A DNA stretch of 64,000 nucleotides, taken from an uncultured Paracoccaceae bacterium (lineage in GTDB: Bacteria; Pseudomonadota; Alphaproteobacteria; Rhodobacterales; Rhodobacteraceae). The notes under the pieces are model-generated. The model was not told where the DNA came from. It was given only the letters and a program-made list of their open reading frames with translations, and did no database searches. Shown here one piece after another: positions 43,919 to 53,599 of the stretch; the first letter of the stretch is position 1; every line of letters begins with the position of its first letter. The DNA is taken from positions 310,001 through 374,000 of the forward strand of contig CANNFR010000001.1 of the NCBI GenBank assembly GCA_947503935.1. Direction: 5' to 3'. Both the position numbers and the translations under genes were made by a program.

Positions 43919-46000
43919 ATGGCGGTATTTGCAGAAGTCGACGGCGGGCTGGAATGCCGGTTCATGGGCGAAGTCGTGCACATCGCGCCATGGGGTCCGG
44001 ACGCGCTACGCGTCCGTGCACGCCCCGGCGCCGTATTGGTTCCCCCGCATGTGGACGCGCTTTTGCCGGTGGACGGGCAGACGGCAACGATCGAGATCGG
44101 GCAAAGCCGCGCCACGATCACCCGTGGGCGCCTGATGGCCGAGATCGCGCTGACCGACCGCTATGGCGCGGATATCAAGCGCGAGGCGGTCATCCGGTTT
44201 CTGCGCGCCGATACCGGTGAGGAGCTTCTGGCCGAAACACGCAGCCATTTCGCAGGCCCCCGCACACGCAATTTCAAGGCGATCGCCAGCGGGTCCTGGC
44301 GGCTGGAGCAGCAATTCAAGGCCTATGAGGGCGAAAGCCTTTGGGGGATGGGCCAACCCCAGCACGGGGCGATGGACCTCAAAGGTGTGTCGACCACGCT
44401 TTTGCAGCAAAACGCCCATGCGGTGATCCCTTTTGTCGTTTCCTCACGTGGCTACGGGATGCTTTGGAACAACCCGGCCACGGGCAAAGCGGAATTCGCG
44501 CGCAACGTCACGCGTTGGACGGCGGATGCGACCGGCGTCCTGGATTACTGGATCACGGCAGGTGACAGCCCGGCCCAGATCGTGCGCGCCTATGCGGATG
44601 CCACAGGCCATTCGCCCGATATCCCGGATTGGGTGACGGGGTTTTGGCAATGCAAGCTGCGCTATCGCACGCAAGATGAGCTGATGGGTGTGGCGCGGGA
44701 ATACAAGCGGCGTGGGCTGCCGCTGTCCTGCATCGTGATCGACTTCTTTGCCTGGACCCGGCAGGGGGAATGGCAGTTTGATCCCAATGACTGGCCCGAC
44801 CCCGAAGGCATGGTGGCAGAGCTGGCCGATATGGGCATCGAAGTTGTGGTGTCGATCTGGCCCACAGTCTCGGCGTCCTCCAGATATTACCGCGAGATGA
44901 CCGAGCGGGGCCTTCTTTTGAGCACCGAGCGGGGCGTGCCTGTCGTCATTCCGTTTCCCGACAAGGATCCCTTCGGACCCGGCTTTTTCACCTATCTCGA
45001 CACGTTCAACCCCGAGGCGCGGGCATTTCACTGGGACCTGGTCAAGCGCAACTATGTCGACCGCGGCATTAGGCATTTCTGGCTGGATGCCTGCGAGCCC
45101 GAGATGCGGCCTGCGCATCCCGAACATGTGCGCACCGTTTTGGGTAACGGGGCCGAGATGCTCTGCGCCTATCCGCTGCTGCATGAGGAGGCTTATCGCA
45201 AGGGCCTGACTGAGGCGGGCGTGCCCGACGGCGCGCTTCTCTGCCGGTCGGCCTGGGCGGGGTCGCAGCGCCATGGGGTGATCTTGTGGTCGGGCGATGT
45301 GTGGTCGGACTGGAACTGGTTCCGGGCCCAAATCCCCGCCGGACTTCACGCGGGCCTATCAGGGATGGGCTGGTGGACGACCGATATCGGTGGCTTTTAT
45401 GACGGCCATGGCGGGTCTGAAGCCTTCCGCGAGCTTCTGGTGCGCTGGTTCGAATTCGGGGTCTTTTCACCGATCTGCCGCCTGCACGGGTTCCGCGTGC
45501 CCGACGACGTGCCGCCACCCGCACCGGGAGAGCCTGTGACCTACGGGCAGGACACGTTCAACATCTTCACCAATACCGGTGGCTCGAACGAAGTGTGGAG
45601 CTTTGGCAAGCGGGTCGAGGATGTTCTGGTCCAGCTTCTGGCCTTGCGCGAACGGCTGCGGCCATACCTGACCGAGGCTTTTGCCCATTACGCGCGCACG
45701 GGCGATCCGGTGATGGCGCCGCTCTTCTACCATTTCCCCGATCAACCCGACCTCTACGATCGGGGCGATGCCTACATGCTTGGCCCCGATCTTCTGGTCG
45801 CGCCGGTGCTGGAGCCGGGTGCTTTGGCCCGACAGGTGGCGCTGCCCGATAGCGAGGCTTGGGTTCACGCCTGGACCGGTGCTGTCTATCCTGGTGGCAG
45901 CATGCCCGAGATCGAGGCAGAATGGGGCAGGCCGCCTGTCTTTATTCGGGAAGGACGGGCCGGGGCGTTGCGCCCCCTTTTTGCAGGTCACACGACTTGA
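43919..46000 (+). CDS. Glycoside hydrolase family 31 (alpha-xylosidase/alpha-glucosidase type)
   Basis: A 693-residue cytoplasmic GH31 enzyme (no signal peptide). The catalytic nucleophile is Asp390 in FWLDACEPE and the acid/base is Asp460 in LWSGDVW. RSAWAGSQRHG between them and GLSGMGWWTTDIGGF after them are family hallmarks. The N-terminal beta-sandwich precedes the barrel (about residues 215-560). The LDACEPE form is closer to alpha-xylosidases than to sulfoquinovosidases. The substrate would be an imported alpha-linked oligosaccharide. ATG 43919 is preferred; a GTG at 43910 overlaps the SDR stop and is an alternative. Confidence 0.93.
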   Translation: MAVFAEVDGGLECRFMGEVVHIAPWGPDALRVRARPGAVLVPPHVDALLPVDGQTATIEIGQSRATITRGRLMAEIALTDRYGADIKREAVIRFLRADTGEELLAETRSHFAGPRTRNFKAIASGSWRLEQQFKAYEGESLWGMGQPQHGAMDLKGVSTTLLQQNAHAVIPFVVSSRGYGMLWNNPATGKAEFARNVTRWTADATGVLDYWITAGDSPAQIVRAYADATGHSPDIPDWVTGFWQCKLRYRTQDELMGVAREYKRRGLPLSCIVIDFFAWTRQGEWQFDPNDWPDPEGMVAELADMGIEVVVSIWPTVSASSRYYREMTERGLLLSTERGVPVVIPFPDKDPFGPGFFTYLDTFNPEARAFHWDLVKRNYVDRGIRHFWLDACEPEMRPAHPEHVRTVLGNGAEMLCAYPLLHEEAYRKGLTEAGVPDGALLCRSAWAGSQRHGVILWSGDVWSDWNWFRAQIPAGLHAGLSGMGWWTTDIGGFYDGHGGSEAFRELLVRWFEFGVFSPICRLHGFRVPDDVPPPAPGEPVTYGQDTFNIFTNTGGSNEVWSFGKRVEDVLVQLLALRERLRPYLTEAFAHYARTGDPVMAPLFYHFPDQPDLYDRGDAYMLGPDLLVAPVLEPGALARQVALPDSEAWVHAWTGAVYPGGSMPEIEAEWGRPPVFIREGRAGALRPLFAGHTT

Positions 46001-46070
46001 TCAACGACAACCCCGGACCGCAAAGACAAGCCGGGGCAAAAACGACCAAAACCAACAAGGAGATGACAGG

Positions 46071-47285
46071 ATGAAACGCATCATCGGACCATCCGTTCTG
46101 GCCCTGACCCTCAGCATGTCGGGCGCATGGGCACAAGGTGTAACGCTGACCCTCTGGACGGAAAGCGCAACCGCCCCCGAAGGGGTTTTCGCGCAGGAAT
46201 TCTCGGAGATGGATAACGGCATCACCATCGACGTGCGCGAAATCCGGTTCGACGATCTGGTGACAGACACATTGCGCGCCGTGGCCACGGGCACGAACCC
46301 CGACCTGATCGCCATCGACAACCCCGACCATGCCGCCTTCGCCTCGCGCGGCGCCTTCCTCGACATCACCGATAGGGTGGCCGCGTCGGACGTGATCGAG
46401 ATTGACCGCGTCTTTCCCGGCCCTCGGTCGTCGCTGACTTGGGAGGACCGTATTTACGGCATTCCGCGTGCGTCCAACACGATCGCGCTTTACTACAACA
46501 AGGATCTCTTCCGGGCCGCCGGGTTGGACCCCGATAGCCCGCCGCAGACCTGGGACCAGCTTCTCGAAGCCGCCCGCATGCTGAACGACCCTGCAAACGA
46601 TGTCTACGGTTTGGCGTTCTCGGCGCGCGCCTCGGAAGAAGGCACGTTCCAGTTCCTGCCCTGGGCGCAGATGGCGGGCGGCAGCTTTGACAGCATTAAC
46701 GCCGAGGGCGTGGCCGATGCGCTGAGCCTCTGGAAGACCTTCCTTGACGAAGGCCTCGCCTCGCCCGATACGCTGACGCGGGGCCAGTGGGATTCAACCG
46801 GCACCTTCAACGGCGGCAACGCGGCCATGGTGATCTCGGGCCCTTGGGAGCTTGGCCGCATGGCCTCGGATGCCCAATTCGACTGGGGCGTGACACTTTT
46901 GCCCGTGAAGGAAGAGGGCGGTGAGCGGGCCTCGGCGCTGGGCGATTTCAACCTTGCCGTTTTCGCCAATACCGAAAACCCCGAGGCGGCGTTTGCATTT
47001 CTTGAGTACTTCTGGAGCCAGGCCGACCGGATCTGGCCTGAATTCACCCGGATGCCCGCGATCGAAGGTGTCGCGCTTGCGCCCACTGGCGACGCGCGTA
47101 TCGACGCCGCGGCGGAAGTTTTTGCCGAGCAGCTTGCTTATGCGCGTAACCGTGGCCCGCACCCGGAATGGCCGCGGATCAGCCAGAACATCCAGGACGC
47201 GTTTCAGTCGGTTCTGACGGGCCAGGCAGAGCCGCAGGAGGCGCTGGACCGCGCCGCCGAGGAAATCGCCGAGATCGTGAACTGA
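46071..47285 (+). CDS. Sugar ABC importer binding protein (MalE/UgpB type)
   Basis: A 404-residue periplasmic binding protein. Signal peptide MKRIIGPSVLALTLSMSG ends near AWA-QG; cluster features include LTLWTESATAPEGV, VATGTNPDLIAIDNPDH, IPRASNTIALYYNKDLFRAAG and AAMVISGPWELG. It captures an oligosaccharide for the permeases downstream. AAGGAGA lies seven bases before ATG 46071. A CCCCGG/CCGGGG inverted repeat (46011-46036) lies in the leader, and a strong hairpin follows the gene. Confidence 0.94.
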   Translation: MKRIIGPSVLALTLSMSGAWAQGVTLTLWTESATAPEGVFAQEFSEMDNGITIDVREIRFDDLVTDTLRAVATGTNPDLIAIDNPDHAAFASRGAFLDITDRVAASDVIEIDRVFPGPRSSLTWEDRIYGIPRASNTIALYYNKDLFRAAGLDPDSPPQTWDQLLEAARMLNDPANDVYGLAFSARASEEGTFQFLPWAQMAGGSFDSINAEGVADALSLWKTFLDEGLASPDTLTRGQWDSTGTFNGGNAAMVISGPWELGRMASDAQFDWGVTLLPVKEEGGERASALGDFNLAVFANTENPEAAFAFLEYFWSQADRIWPEFTRMPAIEGVALAPTGDARIDAAAEVFAEQLAYARNRGPHPEWPRISQNIQDAFQSVLTGQAEPQEALDRAAEEIAEIVN

Positions 47286-47303
47286 GTCAGAGACACCCGA
47301 AAG

Positions 47304-47329
47304 GGCGCCCCCCAAACCGCGGGGGCGCC
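47304..47329 (+). promoter_or_regulatory. Hairpin after the sugar-binding protein gene
   Basis: GGCGCCCCC (47304-47312) and GGGGGCGCC (47321-47329) form a perfect 9-bp stem with an 8-base loop, 18 bases after the binding-protein stop and 30 before the permease start. There is no T-run. Such stems between binding-protein and permease genes usually protect the upstream message or reduce read-through, giving more binding protein than permease. Confidence 0.7.
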
Positions 47330-47359
47330 AGCCATTTGACTGCTGGCGAGGCGTGAGGG

Positions 47360-48262
47360 ATGCAAAGAGTATTGCAATCGATGCGGGACGGGGTCGGGTT
47401 CGATGCTCTTCTGGTGATCCTGACGCTCAGCTATCTTTTGATCTTCGCGGGTCTGCCGCTGATCTACAACGTCATCATCAGCTTTCAGAATGTCGATGTC
47501 TTCAGCCTGGGCACACTTTTGCACCCCTCGGCCGGCATTGAGAATTACGAGGATATTTTCGACGATCGCCAGGCCGGCATGGTGCTGTGGAACACGGTGA
47601 TCTTCACGCTGGGCTCGGTCGCGCTGCAATTCACGCTGGGCTTCGCGCTGGCGCTTTTCTTTCATCAGAATTTCATGGGGGCGACCTGGATCAGGGGCCT
47701 GTTCCTGGCGGCCTGGGTGATGCCCGGTCTGGTCGTCGGTGTGCTTTGGAATTGGTTGCTTTCGGGCGATTTCGGGGTTGTGAATTACGCGCTGGAAAAT
47801 CTCGGTCTGATTGACGCGCCGATCTTCTGGCGCTCGGACCCGGACACGTCGCTTTACGCCGTGCTGATCGCCAATGTCTGGTACGGCACGCCCTTCAACA
47901 TGATCCTTCTGGCCGTCGGCCTCAGCCAGATCCCCGAAGACCTCTACGAGGCGGCCGAGCTTGACGGCGCCAACGCGTTCCAGCGGTTCTGGACGATCAC
48001 CCTGCCGATGATGCGGGCCACGATCGGGGCGGTCATCGCGCTTGGCATCATCTTCACGCTGCAGCAATTCGACCTCTTCGCCGCGATTACCCAAGGCGGC
48101 CCGGCCGGGTCATCGACCGTCGCGCAATATTGGTCATGGCAGCTCAGCTTCCGTGAGTTCGATTTCGGGCGCGGCGCGGTGATCTCGGTCCTGATGATCC
48201 TCGTCGTTCTGGTCGTGTCGCTGATCTATGTCCGCTCGACCAAGGCGGAGACGCAGCTATGA
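47360..48262 (+). CDS. Sugar ABC importer permease (MalF/UgpA type)
   Basis: A 300-residue membrane protein with six helices, the first at about 18-40 (LLVILTLSYLLIFAGLPLIY). The EAA coupling loop reads EDLYEAAELDGANAFQRFW. It forms the channel with the next permease. The start overlaps nothing upstream, but its stop overlaps the next ATG (ATGA). Confidence 0.94.
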   Translation: MQRVLQSMRDGVGFDALLVILTLSYLLIFAGLPLIYNVIISFQNVDVFSLGTLLHPSAGIENYEDIFDDRQAGMVLWNTVIFTLGSVALQFTLGFALALFFHQNFMGATWIRGLFLAAWVMPGLVVGVLWNWLLSGDFGVVNYALENLGLIDAPIFWRSDPDTSLYAVLIANVWYGTPFNMILLAVGLSQIPEDLYEAAELDGANAFQRFWTITLPMMRATIGAVIALGIIFTLQQFDLFAAITQGGPAGSSTVAQYWSWQLSFREFDFGRGAVISVLMILVVLVVSLIYVRSTKAETQL

Positions 48263-49083
48263 CCAAACGTGCCGAGGTCACTCTGCTGGTCGTCGCGGTG
48301 ATCCTAGCGGCGATTTATCTTTTCCCGCTTTACTGGATGTATCTGACCAGCCTGAAGACCCAATCCTCGATCTTCGCGGTGCCGCCCGAGTTTCTGCCGG
48401 GCACGCCGCAATGGCAGAATTACGCGACCATCTGGGCGCTTGCGGATATCCCGCGGTACCTTTGGAATTCGTTGGTGATCGCTGTGGGGGTGACCCTGAT
48501 TACGGTGGTTCTGGGGTCGGGCTGTGCCTATGTGCTGGCGCGCTACCGAAATGGGTGGATCGACGCGGCGCTGTTCGCAGTGCTCATGCTTCAGGTGCTG
48601 CCGCCGTCGCTGATGGTCACACCGATCTTTGTGGGGTTTTCCTGGGCGGGGCTTCTGGACACTCCGCGCTTCGCCTCGGTCCTGGCGATCTCGGCCAAGA
48701 CGCTGCCATTCTTCGTGATCCTCAGCCGGGCGGCGTTCCTGACCGTGCCGCGAGAGCTGGAGGAGGCCGCTTTGGTCGACGGTAACTCCCGCGCCGGGGC
48801 TTTCGTGATGATCGTGCTGCCGCTGGCGCGCAACGGCATCCTGATCGCGGCCCTGATCGTCTTCATGCAGGGCTTTGGCGAATACGTCTATTCCGCCTCG
48901 ATCATCGCCGACAACCGCTTGCAGCCGGCCTCGATCGGGATGACGAACTACCTGCAGCCCAATCAGGTGAATTGGAACGCCATCATGGCCTATGCGGCCA
49001 CCTACGTAACGCCGGTTCTGGCGCTGTTCGTGATCTTGCAACGCCAGATCGTGAACGGCCTGACCGCGGGAGCGCTGAAATGA
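48259..49083 (+). CDS. Sugar ABC importer permease (MalG/UgpE type)
   Basis: A 274-residue membrane protein with six helices and the family start VTLLVVAVILAAIYLFPLYW; the EAA loop reads RELEEAALVDGNSRAGAF. It pairs with the upstream permease. Both ends overlap their neighbours by 4 bases, so permeases and ATPase are translated together. Confidence 0.94.
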   Translation: MTKRAEVTLLVVAVILAAIYLFPLYWMYLTSLKTQSSIFAVPPEFLPGTPQWQNYATIWALADIPRYLWNSLVIAVGVTLITVVLGSGCAYVLARYRNGWIDAALFAVLMLQVLPPSLMVTPIFVGFSWAGLLDTPRFASVLAISAKTLPFFVILSRAAFLTVPRELEEAALVDGNSRAGAFVMIVLPLARNGILIAALIVFMQGFGEYVYSASIIADNRLQPASIGMTNYLQPNQVNWNAIMAYAATYVTPVLALFVILQRQIVNGLTAGALK

Positions 49084-50162
49084 CCCCCCAGATCGAACTT
49101 GAGAATGTCGAGAAGCACTACGGCAGTTTTCACGCCTTGAGGGACATCAATCTGACGATCCCCAAAGGACAATTCGTGGCGCTTGTCGGCCCGTCGGGGT
49201 GCGGTAAGTCGACGCTCTTGCGCTCAATCGCGGGGCTTGAGCGTATCACGTCCGGTACCCTGACCATCGCGGGCGAAGTTGTGAACACGCTGCCGCCGCG
49301 CAAGCGGGATCTGGCGATGGTGTTTCAGTCCTACGCGCTCTACCCGCATATGTCGGTGCGCGACAACCTCACCTATGCGCTGCGCCTCAAGGGCGTCTCA
49401 AAGGCCGATCGGGCCAAGGCGGCCCAGACAGTCGCCGCGACGATCGGCCTGGAGGACCTTCTTGATCGCAAGCCGCGCGAATTGTCCGGCGGCCAGCGCC
49501 AGCGTGTCGCCATGGGCCGTGCGATCATCCGTGAACCGAAGGCGTTTTTGTTTGATGAACCGCTCTCGAACCTCGATGCCGCCCTCCGCGTGCGGATGCG
49601 AAAGGAGGTGCGCGGCCTGCACGACCGGATCGGCGCGACGTCGGTTTACGTGACCCACGATCAGATCGAGGCAATGACCATGGCCGACCATGTCGTTGTC
49701 TTGCAGGCGGGCCGGATCGAACAGCAGGGCCCGCCGATGGAGCTCTACAACCGGCCCGCGAACCGGTTTGTGGCGGGCTTCATCGGCAGCCCCGCGATGA
49801 ATTTCGTCGATGGGGTCTTTGCCGAAGGGGGTGGCGTGCGTCTGACGCTGCCGGGCGATCCGGTGGTTGCGGTGACCGGGACGGGGCAACCCGGACAGCG
49901 GGTGATTGTCGGCATGCGCCCCGAGCATCTGACAATCGGGCCGCCGGATGCGCCGGGGGCGATCGCGGTTCGGATCGGTGCCGTGGAACTCACCGGGTCC
50001 ACCACGTATCTCTTCTCAGAGGGAGAGCCCGAGATGCTGATGACCACAGAAGGCATGACGCAGCATCGTGCAGGAGACGCGGTCGGCCTGGTGATACCGG
50101 CTGAGCAGGTGCACCTGTTCGATCCTGAGACGGGCGCTGCGTTACGGGACGGGCGGGGCTGA
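49080..50162 (+). CDS. Sugar ABC importer ATPase (UgpC/MsmK/MalK type)
   Basis: A 360-residue ATPase. Walker A GPSGCGKST, Q-loop VFQSYALYPHMSV, signature LSGGQRQRV, Walker B FLFDEPLSNLD and switch VTHDQIEAMT are all intact. The C-terminal regulatory OB-fold domain (about 235-360) contains GMRPEHL. The start ATG 49080 overlaps the permease stop, which excludes longer in-frame extensions. It is the last gene of the LacI-controlled operon. Confidence 0.95.
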   Translation: MTPQIELENVEKHYGSFHALRDINLTIPKGQFVALVGPSGCGKSTLLRSIAGLERITSGTLTIAGEVVNTLPPRKRDLAMVFQSYALYPHMSVRDNLTYALRLKGVSKADRAKAAQTVAATIGLEDLLDRKPRELSGGQRQRVAMGRAIIREPKAFLFDEPLSNLDAALRVRMRKEVRGLHDRIGATSVYVTHDQIEAMTMADHVVVLQAGRIEQQGPPMELYNRPANRFVAGFIGSPAMNFVDGVFAEGGGVRLTLPGDPVVAVTGTGQPGQRVIVGMRPEHLTIGPPDAPGAIAVRIGAVELTGSTTYLFSEGEPEMLMTTEGMTQHRAGDAVGLVIPAEQVHLFDPETGAALRDGRG

Positions 50163-50435
50163 CTTTTGTTATAGCGTTTCGACTTTTGGTGGAGGCAAGT
50201 AAGCACTATCCAGACGGCCCATGGATCTCAAAACGGAGCCCTCCCGCCCATCGTCGCGGATCAAAGATCCGCTCCTCACGGTTGGGCCCGGCGCCTCGCC
50301 TGCGGCTCGGCGCGGGTCCGCCTGCTTCCTTCTGACAAAAATATCCCCGCCGGAGGCTTCCACAGAACAGGCCGGGCACCTCCGGCCGGAGCATTTGTGC
50401 CAGGGCGAAGACACATTTGAAGCCCCATCCAGGGG
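50163..50435. other. Non-coding spacer with GC-rich inverted repeats between the convergent sugar operon and cpdB
   Basis: No convincing gene in these 273 bases. It contains CTCCGGCCGGAG (50380-50391), a GCCGGAGG/CCTCCGGC pair (50349-50356 and 50379-50386) and a short AT-rich AAAAATATCC stretch between them. From memory, similar CCTCCGGCGGGGATATTTTTG-like strings recur between genes in Rhodobacteraceae. This may be a dispersed intergenic repeat or a transcript-end structure; I found no second copy here. Confidence 0.4.
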
Positions 50436-52415
50436 TCAGAGGGCAATGCGGAACCGGGCAAAGCCGTCTGGCCCCTCTCCGGCAGCCTCGATCGCAAGGC
50501 TGTGAAGCTGGTCGACATAGTCGGCGGCCTTGGGGCCGGTATCGAACAAGACGCTGGTTTCGGGCAAGGCTGCGAACGACCAATTGCCGTCGGCCGTCGG
50601 GTTGATCACGCCTTGTTCGACGATGTAGCGCACGATGACGTCGCGGTTGGTATCGGGTGCCTCGAAGATGATCGTGCTGCCGTCGGCACCGGGGAAGTCG
50701 CCACCGCCGCCTGCGCGATAATTGTTCGTGGCGATGATGAAGTTCTGCGCCGGGTCGATCTCCACCCCGTTGAAGGTCAGGTTCACGATACGGTTGGCGC
50801 CTTCGTTGATCAGCACGCCTTTGGGGTCGTATTTCGAGGGTTGCGACAGGTCGATCTCATAACTCACCCCATCGATCACGTCAAAATTGTAGCTGGGGAA
50901 ATCGGGGTTCAGCAGGACCTGATCGGGCTCGCCCGGTGTGATCTGGTTGAACATGCCCGCGCTGCGTTCCAGCCAGTTTTTCACCTGTGCACCCGTCACT
51001 TTCACGGCGCGGACGGTGTTGGGATAAAGGTAGAGGTCGGCCACGTTTTTGATGGCCACGTCGCCTGCGGGCACGTCTGTGTAATATTCCGCCCCACCGC
51101 GCCCACCGGCCTTAAAGGGGGCCGCGGCCGAGAGGATCGGCAGATCCTCATACTCGGTGCCCTTCATCATCTCGGTGATGTACCAGCTTTGCGCGATTGA
51201 GACGATCTGGACCGAGGGGTCATCGGCGACCAGCGCGAAATAGCTATGCAGCGGTGCGGCCGTCTTGCCTACGGGGCGGCGAATGTAGTCCAGCGTCTCC
51301 TGATGGGTCGCGGCGACCGAGGCAATGACCTCGGGGTCGTCCTCGACCAGCGCGGTGACGGATCGATCTTCATTGCGCTGTGAGATGGGCCGCGCCTCGG
51401 ACGTGTGGCCCATAATCCGCCATTCATTGCCCGAGCGTTCCAGCAGCAGGTCGATCATCGCCAGGTGTGAACCCCAGAAGCCGCCCATGACGGCGGGTTT
51501 GCCGTGCAGCGTGCCTGCTTCAGAATCAACGGCGGCGAACCCCTCAAAGGCGGGCCCGGGGAAGACCAGATGCGAGTGTCCTGTCATGATCGCGTCGATC
51601 CCGTCGACCAGGGCCAGTGGCACGCTGGCATTCTCCATCCCATCGGTTGCTTCGGCCGCGCCGATGCCGGAATGCGACAGCGCGATGATGATGTCAGCGC
51701 CTTCCTCTTTCATCTGCGGCACCCAGGCCTGGGCCGTGGCGACGATGTCGCGCGCTTGCACGTTGCCCTCCAGATGGCGGCGGTCCCAGGTCATGATCTG
51801 CGGCGGCACGAAGCCGATCAGGCCGACGCGGATCGGATGCTCTTCGCCCGCGCCATCGGTGACCACGCGGTCGAGGATCACGTAAGGCGGCACCAGGGTC
51901 GTGTCTCCGGTCGGCGTGGCGCCAAGCTCCTTCACGACATTGGCCGAGATGATGGGGAAATCTGCGCCCATCACCGATTTCATCAGGAAATCGAGGCCAT
52001 AGTTGAATTCATGATTGCCCAGCGTCGAGGCATCGAAGCCCATCGTGTTCATCGCCGCTATGATCGGATGCATGTCGCCCTCGGCCATCCCGCGTTCATA
52101 GGCGATGTAGTCGCCCATCGGGTTGCCCTGCAGAAAGTCGCCATTGTCGACCAGCATCGCGTTGGTCGCCTCGGCGCGGATCTGATTCACGATTGAGGCG
52201 GCCCGTGACAGGCCGACCGTGTTGATCGGTTTGTCGGCGTAATAATCATAGGGATAGACATGCACGTGGAGGTCGGTCGTCTCCATGATGCGCAAATGCG
52301 CCTGCCCTGCCTGGGCGCGTGCCGAATAGGTATGGAGTGCGATCAAGGACGCCCCCGCCAAGCCTCCGGCCATGAAACTGCGCCGGCCCAATTGAAATTT
52401 CGTGTCGCGTGCCAT
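50436..52415 (-). CDS. cpdB: Bifunctional 2',3'-cyclic-nucleotide 2'-phosphodiesterase/3'-nucleotidase
   Basis: A 659-residue exported enzyme with a twin-arginine signal (LGRRSFMAGGLAGASLIALH, cleavage near ARA). The metallophosphoesterase domain shows METTDLHVHVYPYDYY, DNGDFLQGNP, GNHEFNYGLDF and GHSHLVFPG; the C-terminal 5'-nucleotidase domain shows NNYRAGGGGDFPG. The DLHVHVYPYDYY form is typical of CpdB rather than UshA. It degrades cyclic and 3'-nucleotides in the periplasm for phosphate and nucleoside salvage. The start at 52415 has GGAGG six bases upstream; longer in-frame starts would bury the signal. Confidence 0.92.
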   Translation of the reverse strand: MARDTKFQLGRRSFMAGGLAGASLIALHTYSARAQAGQAHLRIMETTDLHVHVYPYDYYADKPINTVGLSRAASIVNQIRAEATNAMLVDNGDFLQGNPMGDYIAYERGMAEGDMHPIIAAMNTMGFDASTLGNHEFNYGLDFLMKSVMGADFPIISANVVKELGATPTGDTTLVPPYVILDRVVTDGAGEEHPIRVGLIGFVPPQIMTWDRRHLEGNVQARDIVATAQAWVPQMKEEGADIIIALSHSGIGAAEATDGMENASVPLALVDGIDAIMTGHSHLVFPGPAFEGFAAVDSEAGTLHGKPAVMGGFWGSHLAMIDLLLERSGNEWRIMGHTSEARPISQRNEDRSVTALVEDDPEVIASVAATHQETLDYIRRPVGKTAAPLHSYFALVADDPSVQIVSIAQSWYITEMMKGTEYEDLPILSAAAPFKAGGRGGAEYYTDVPAGDVAIKNVADLYLYPNTVRAVKVTGAQVKNWLERSAGMFNQITPGEPDQVLLNPDFPSYNFDVIDGVSYEIDLSQPSKYDPKGVLINEGANRIVNLTFNGVEIDPAQNFIIATNNYRAGGGGDFPGADGSTIIFEAPDTNRDVIVRYIVEQGVINPTADGNWSFAALPETSVLFDTGPKAADYVDQLHSLAIEAAGEGPDGFARFRIAL

Positions 52416-52621
52416 CTTCGCCTCCACCACTGAGTGCATGATGCAAACCACGATAGCATGACATGCGCGCGACACTAGGGCGGTCGGCGGAGGGGCGCCA
52501 GTCGCGCATTGGTTGCGCATGGCTGAGGTTGATCACCTGTCGCGCGCAGGACACGGGTGATATCGGGCGGATTGCGCTGTCATGGGCGCCGTGGCAGGGT
52601 CCGCGCGCTGGCGGGAGTAAG

Positions 52622-53581
52622 ATGATGCGCGGTGCGGAAGAGGTGACATTCGGGGGGGCGGGCCTTGACCGGGCCGCGCAATTGCGTGGCAAGCCGGGCG
52701 AAATGGCCCGCCTGCTGGTTGACCCCGACGCTCGCATCCTGCCGATCTGGCGCGGAAAGCCGCTGTTTCTGGGCGAGGCCGGGGGCTGGCTGCCTTTGGG
52801 CCATGCCGTGCAGGGCGAGGCGCTGGAGCCGCCGATTTTCCTTGGCCTTGACAACGGCGCCCCCCGGTTTGCCTGCGATATCTCACCCTGGGAGCCGGAG
52901 GAGGAGCCTGAGACGCTGGGCGCGTTCTTCGACCCCTCGGAACAGCGCCACCCGTCGCTGTCGCCCGACCTCAGATTCGCAGAACTACGCGGACTGATGA
53001 CGCAGCTTTCCCCGCGCGAGGCCGAACTGATCGCCACCGCCAAGGCGGTGACCGGCTGGCACGCAACCCATGGGTTCTGCGCCCGCTGCGGCGCGAAAAG
53101 CGCACCCGCGCAAGCCGGGTGGCAGCGCGATTGCCCGTCTTGCGGCGCGCACCACTTTCCCCGCACCGACCCGGTGGTCATCATGCTGATCACCCATGGC
53201 GACGCTATTCTGGTCGGCCGCTCGGCCTTTTGGCCCGAGGGGATGTATTCGCTGCTGGCGGGGTTTGTCGAACCCGGCGAGACGATCGAGGCCGCGGTGC
53301 GTCGCGAGGTGTTCGAGGAATCGGGCGTGCGGGTGGGCGCCATCGAATACCTCTCGTCCCAGCCCTGGCCGTTTCCGGCGTCCTTGATGTTCGGCTGCCG
53401 GGGCGAAGCGCTGGGCCGTGAAATCACGCTGGATGAGGATGAGCTTGAGGATGCAATGTGGATGACCCGGCAAGAGGTCGTCGATGCATTTGCCGGGCTA
53501 CATCCCAAGGTAAAACCGGCCCGTAAGGGCGCAATTGCCAGGTTTTTGCTGGAACGCTGGCTTGCGGACCGGCTGGACTGA
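52622..53581 (+). CDS. nudC: NAD(+) diphosphatase NudC
   Basis: About 319 residues. A zinc ribbon (CARCGAK and CPSCGAH, about residues 160-185) precedes the Nudix domain with the full box GFVEPGETIEAAVRREVFEE-SGV, and the NudC signature SQPWPFPASLM follows. It hydrolyses NADH and removes NAD caps from RNA. Two adjacent ATGs (52622, 52625) follow GGGAG; the second has better spacing. The gene is divergent from cpdB. Confidence 0.94.
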   Translation: MMRGAEEVTFGGAGLDRAAQLRGKPGEMARLLVDPDARILPIWRGKPLFLGEAGGWLPLGHAVQGEALEPPIFLGLDNGAPRFACDISPWEPEEEPETLGAFFDPSEQRHPSLSPDLRFAELRGLMTQLSPREAELIATAKAVTGWHATHGFCARCGAKSAPAQAGWQRDCPSCGAHHFPRTDPVVIMLITHGDAILVGRSAFWPEGMYSLLAGFVEPGETIEAAVRREVFEESGVRVGAIEYLSSQPWPFPASLMFGCRGEALGREITLDEDELEDAMWMTRQEVVDAFAGLHPKVKPARKGAIARFLLERWLADRLD

Positions 53582-53599
53582 CGGGTAAGGCGTTTCCCC

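Noticed and set aside
43919-46000. GH31 enzyme as a sulfoquinovosidase in a sulfosugar pathway
   Set aside because: The nucleophile region reads FWLDACEPE as in alpha-xylosidase-type enzymes, and no sulfosugar monooxygenase, aldolase or dehydratase gene is nearby.
50163-50435. Small genes in the spacer between the sugar operon and cpdB
   Set aside because: The frames are short, Arg/Pro-rich, lack ribosome-binding sites and overlap inverted repeats.
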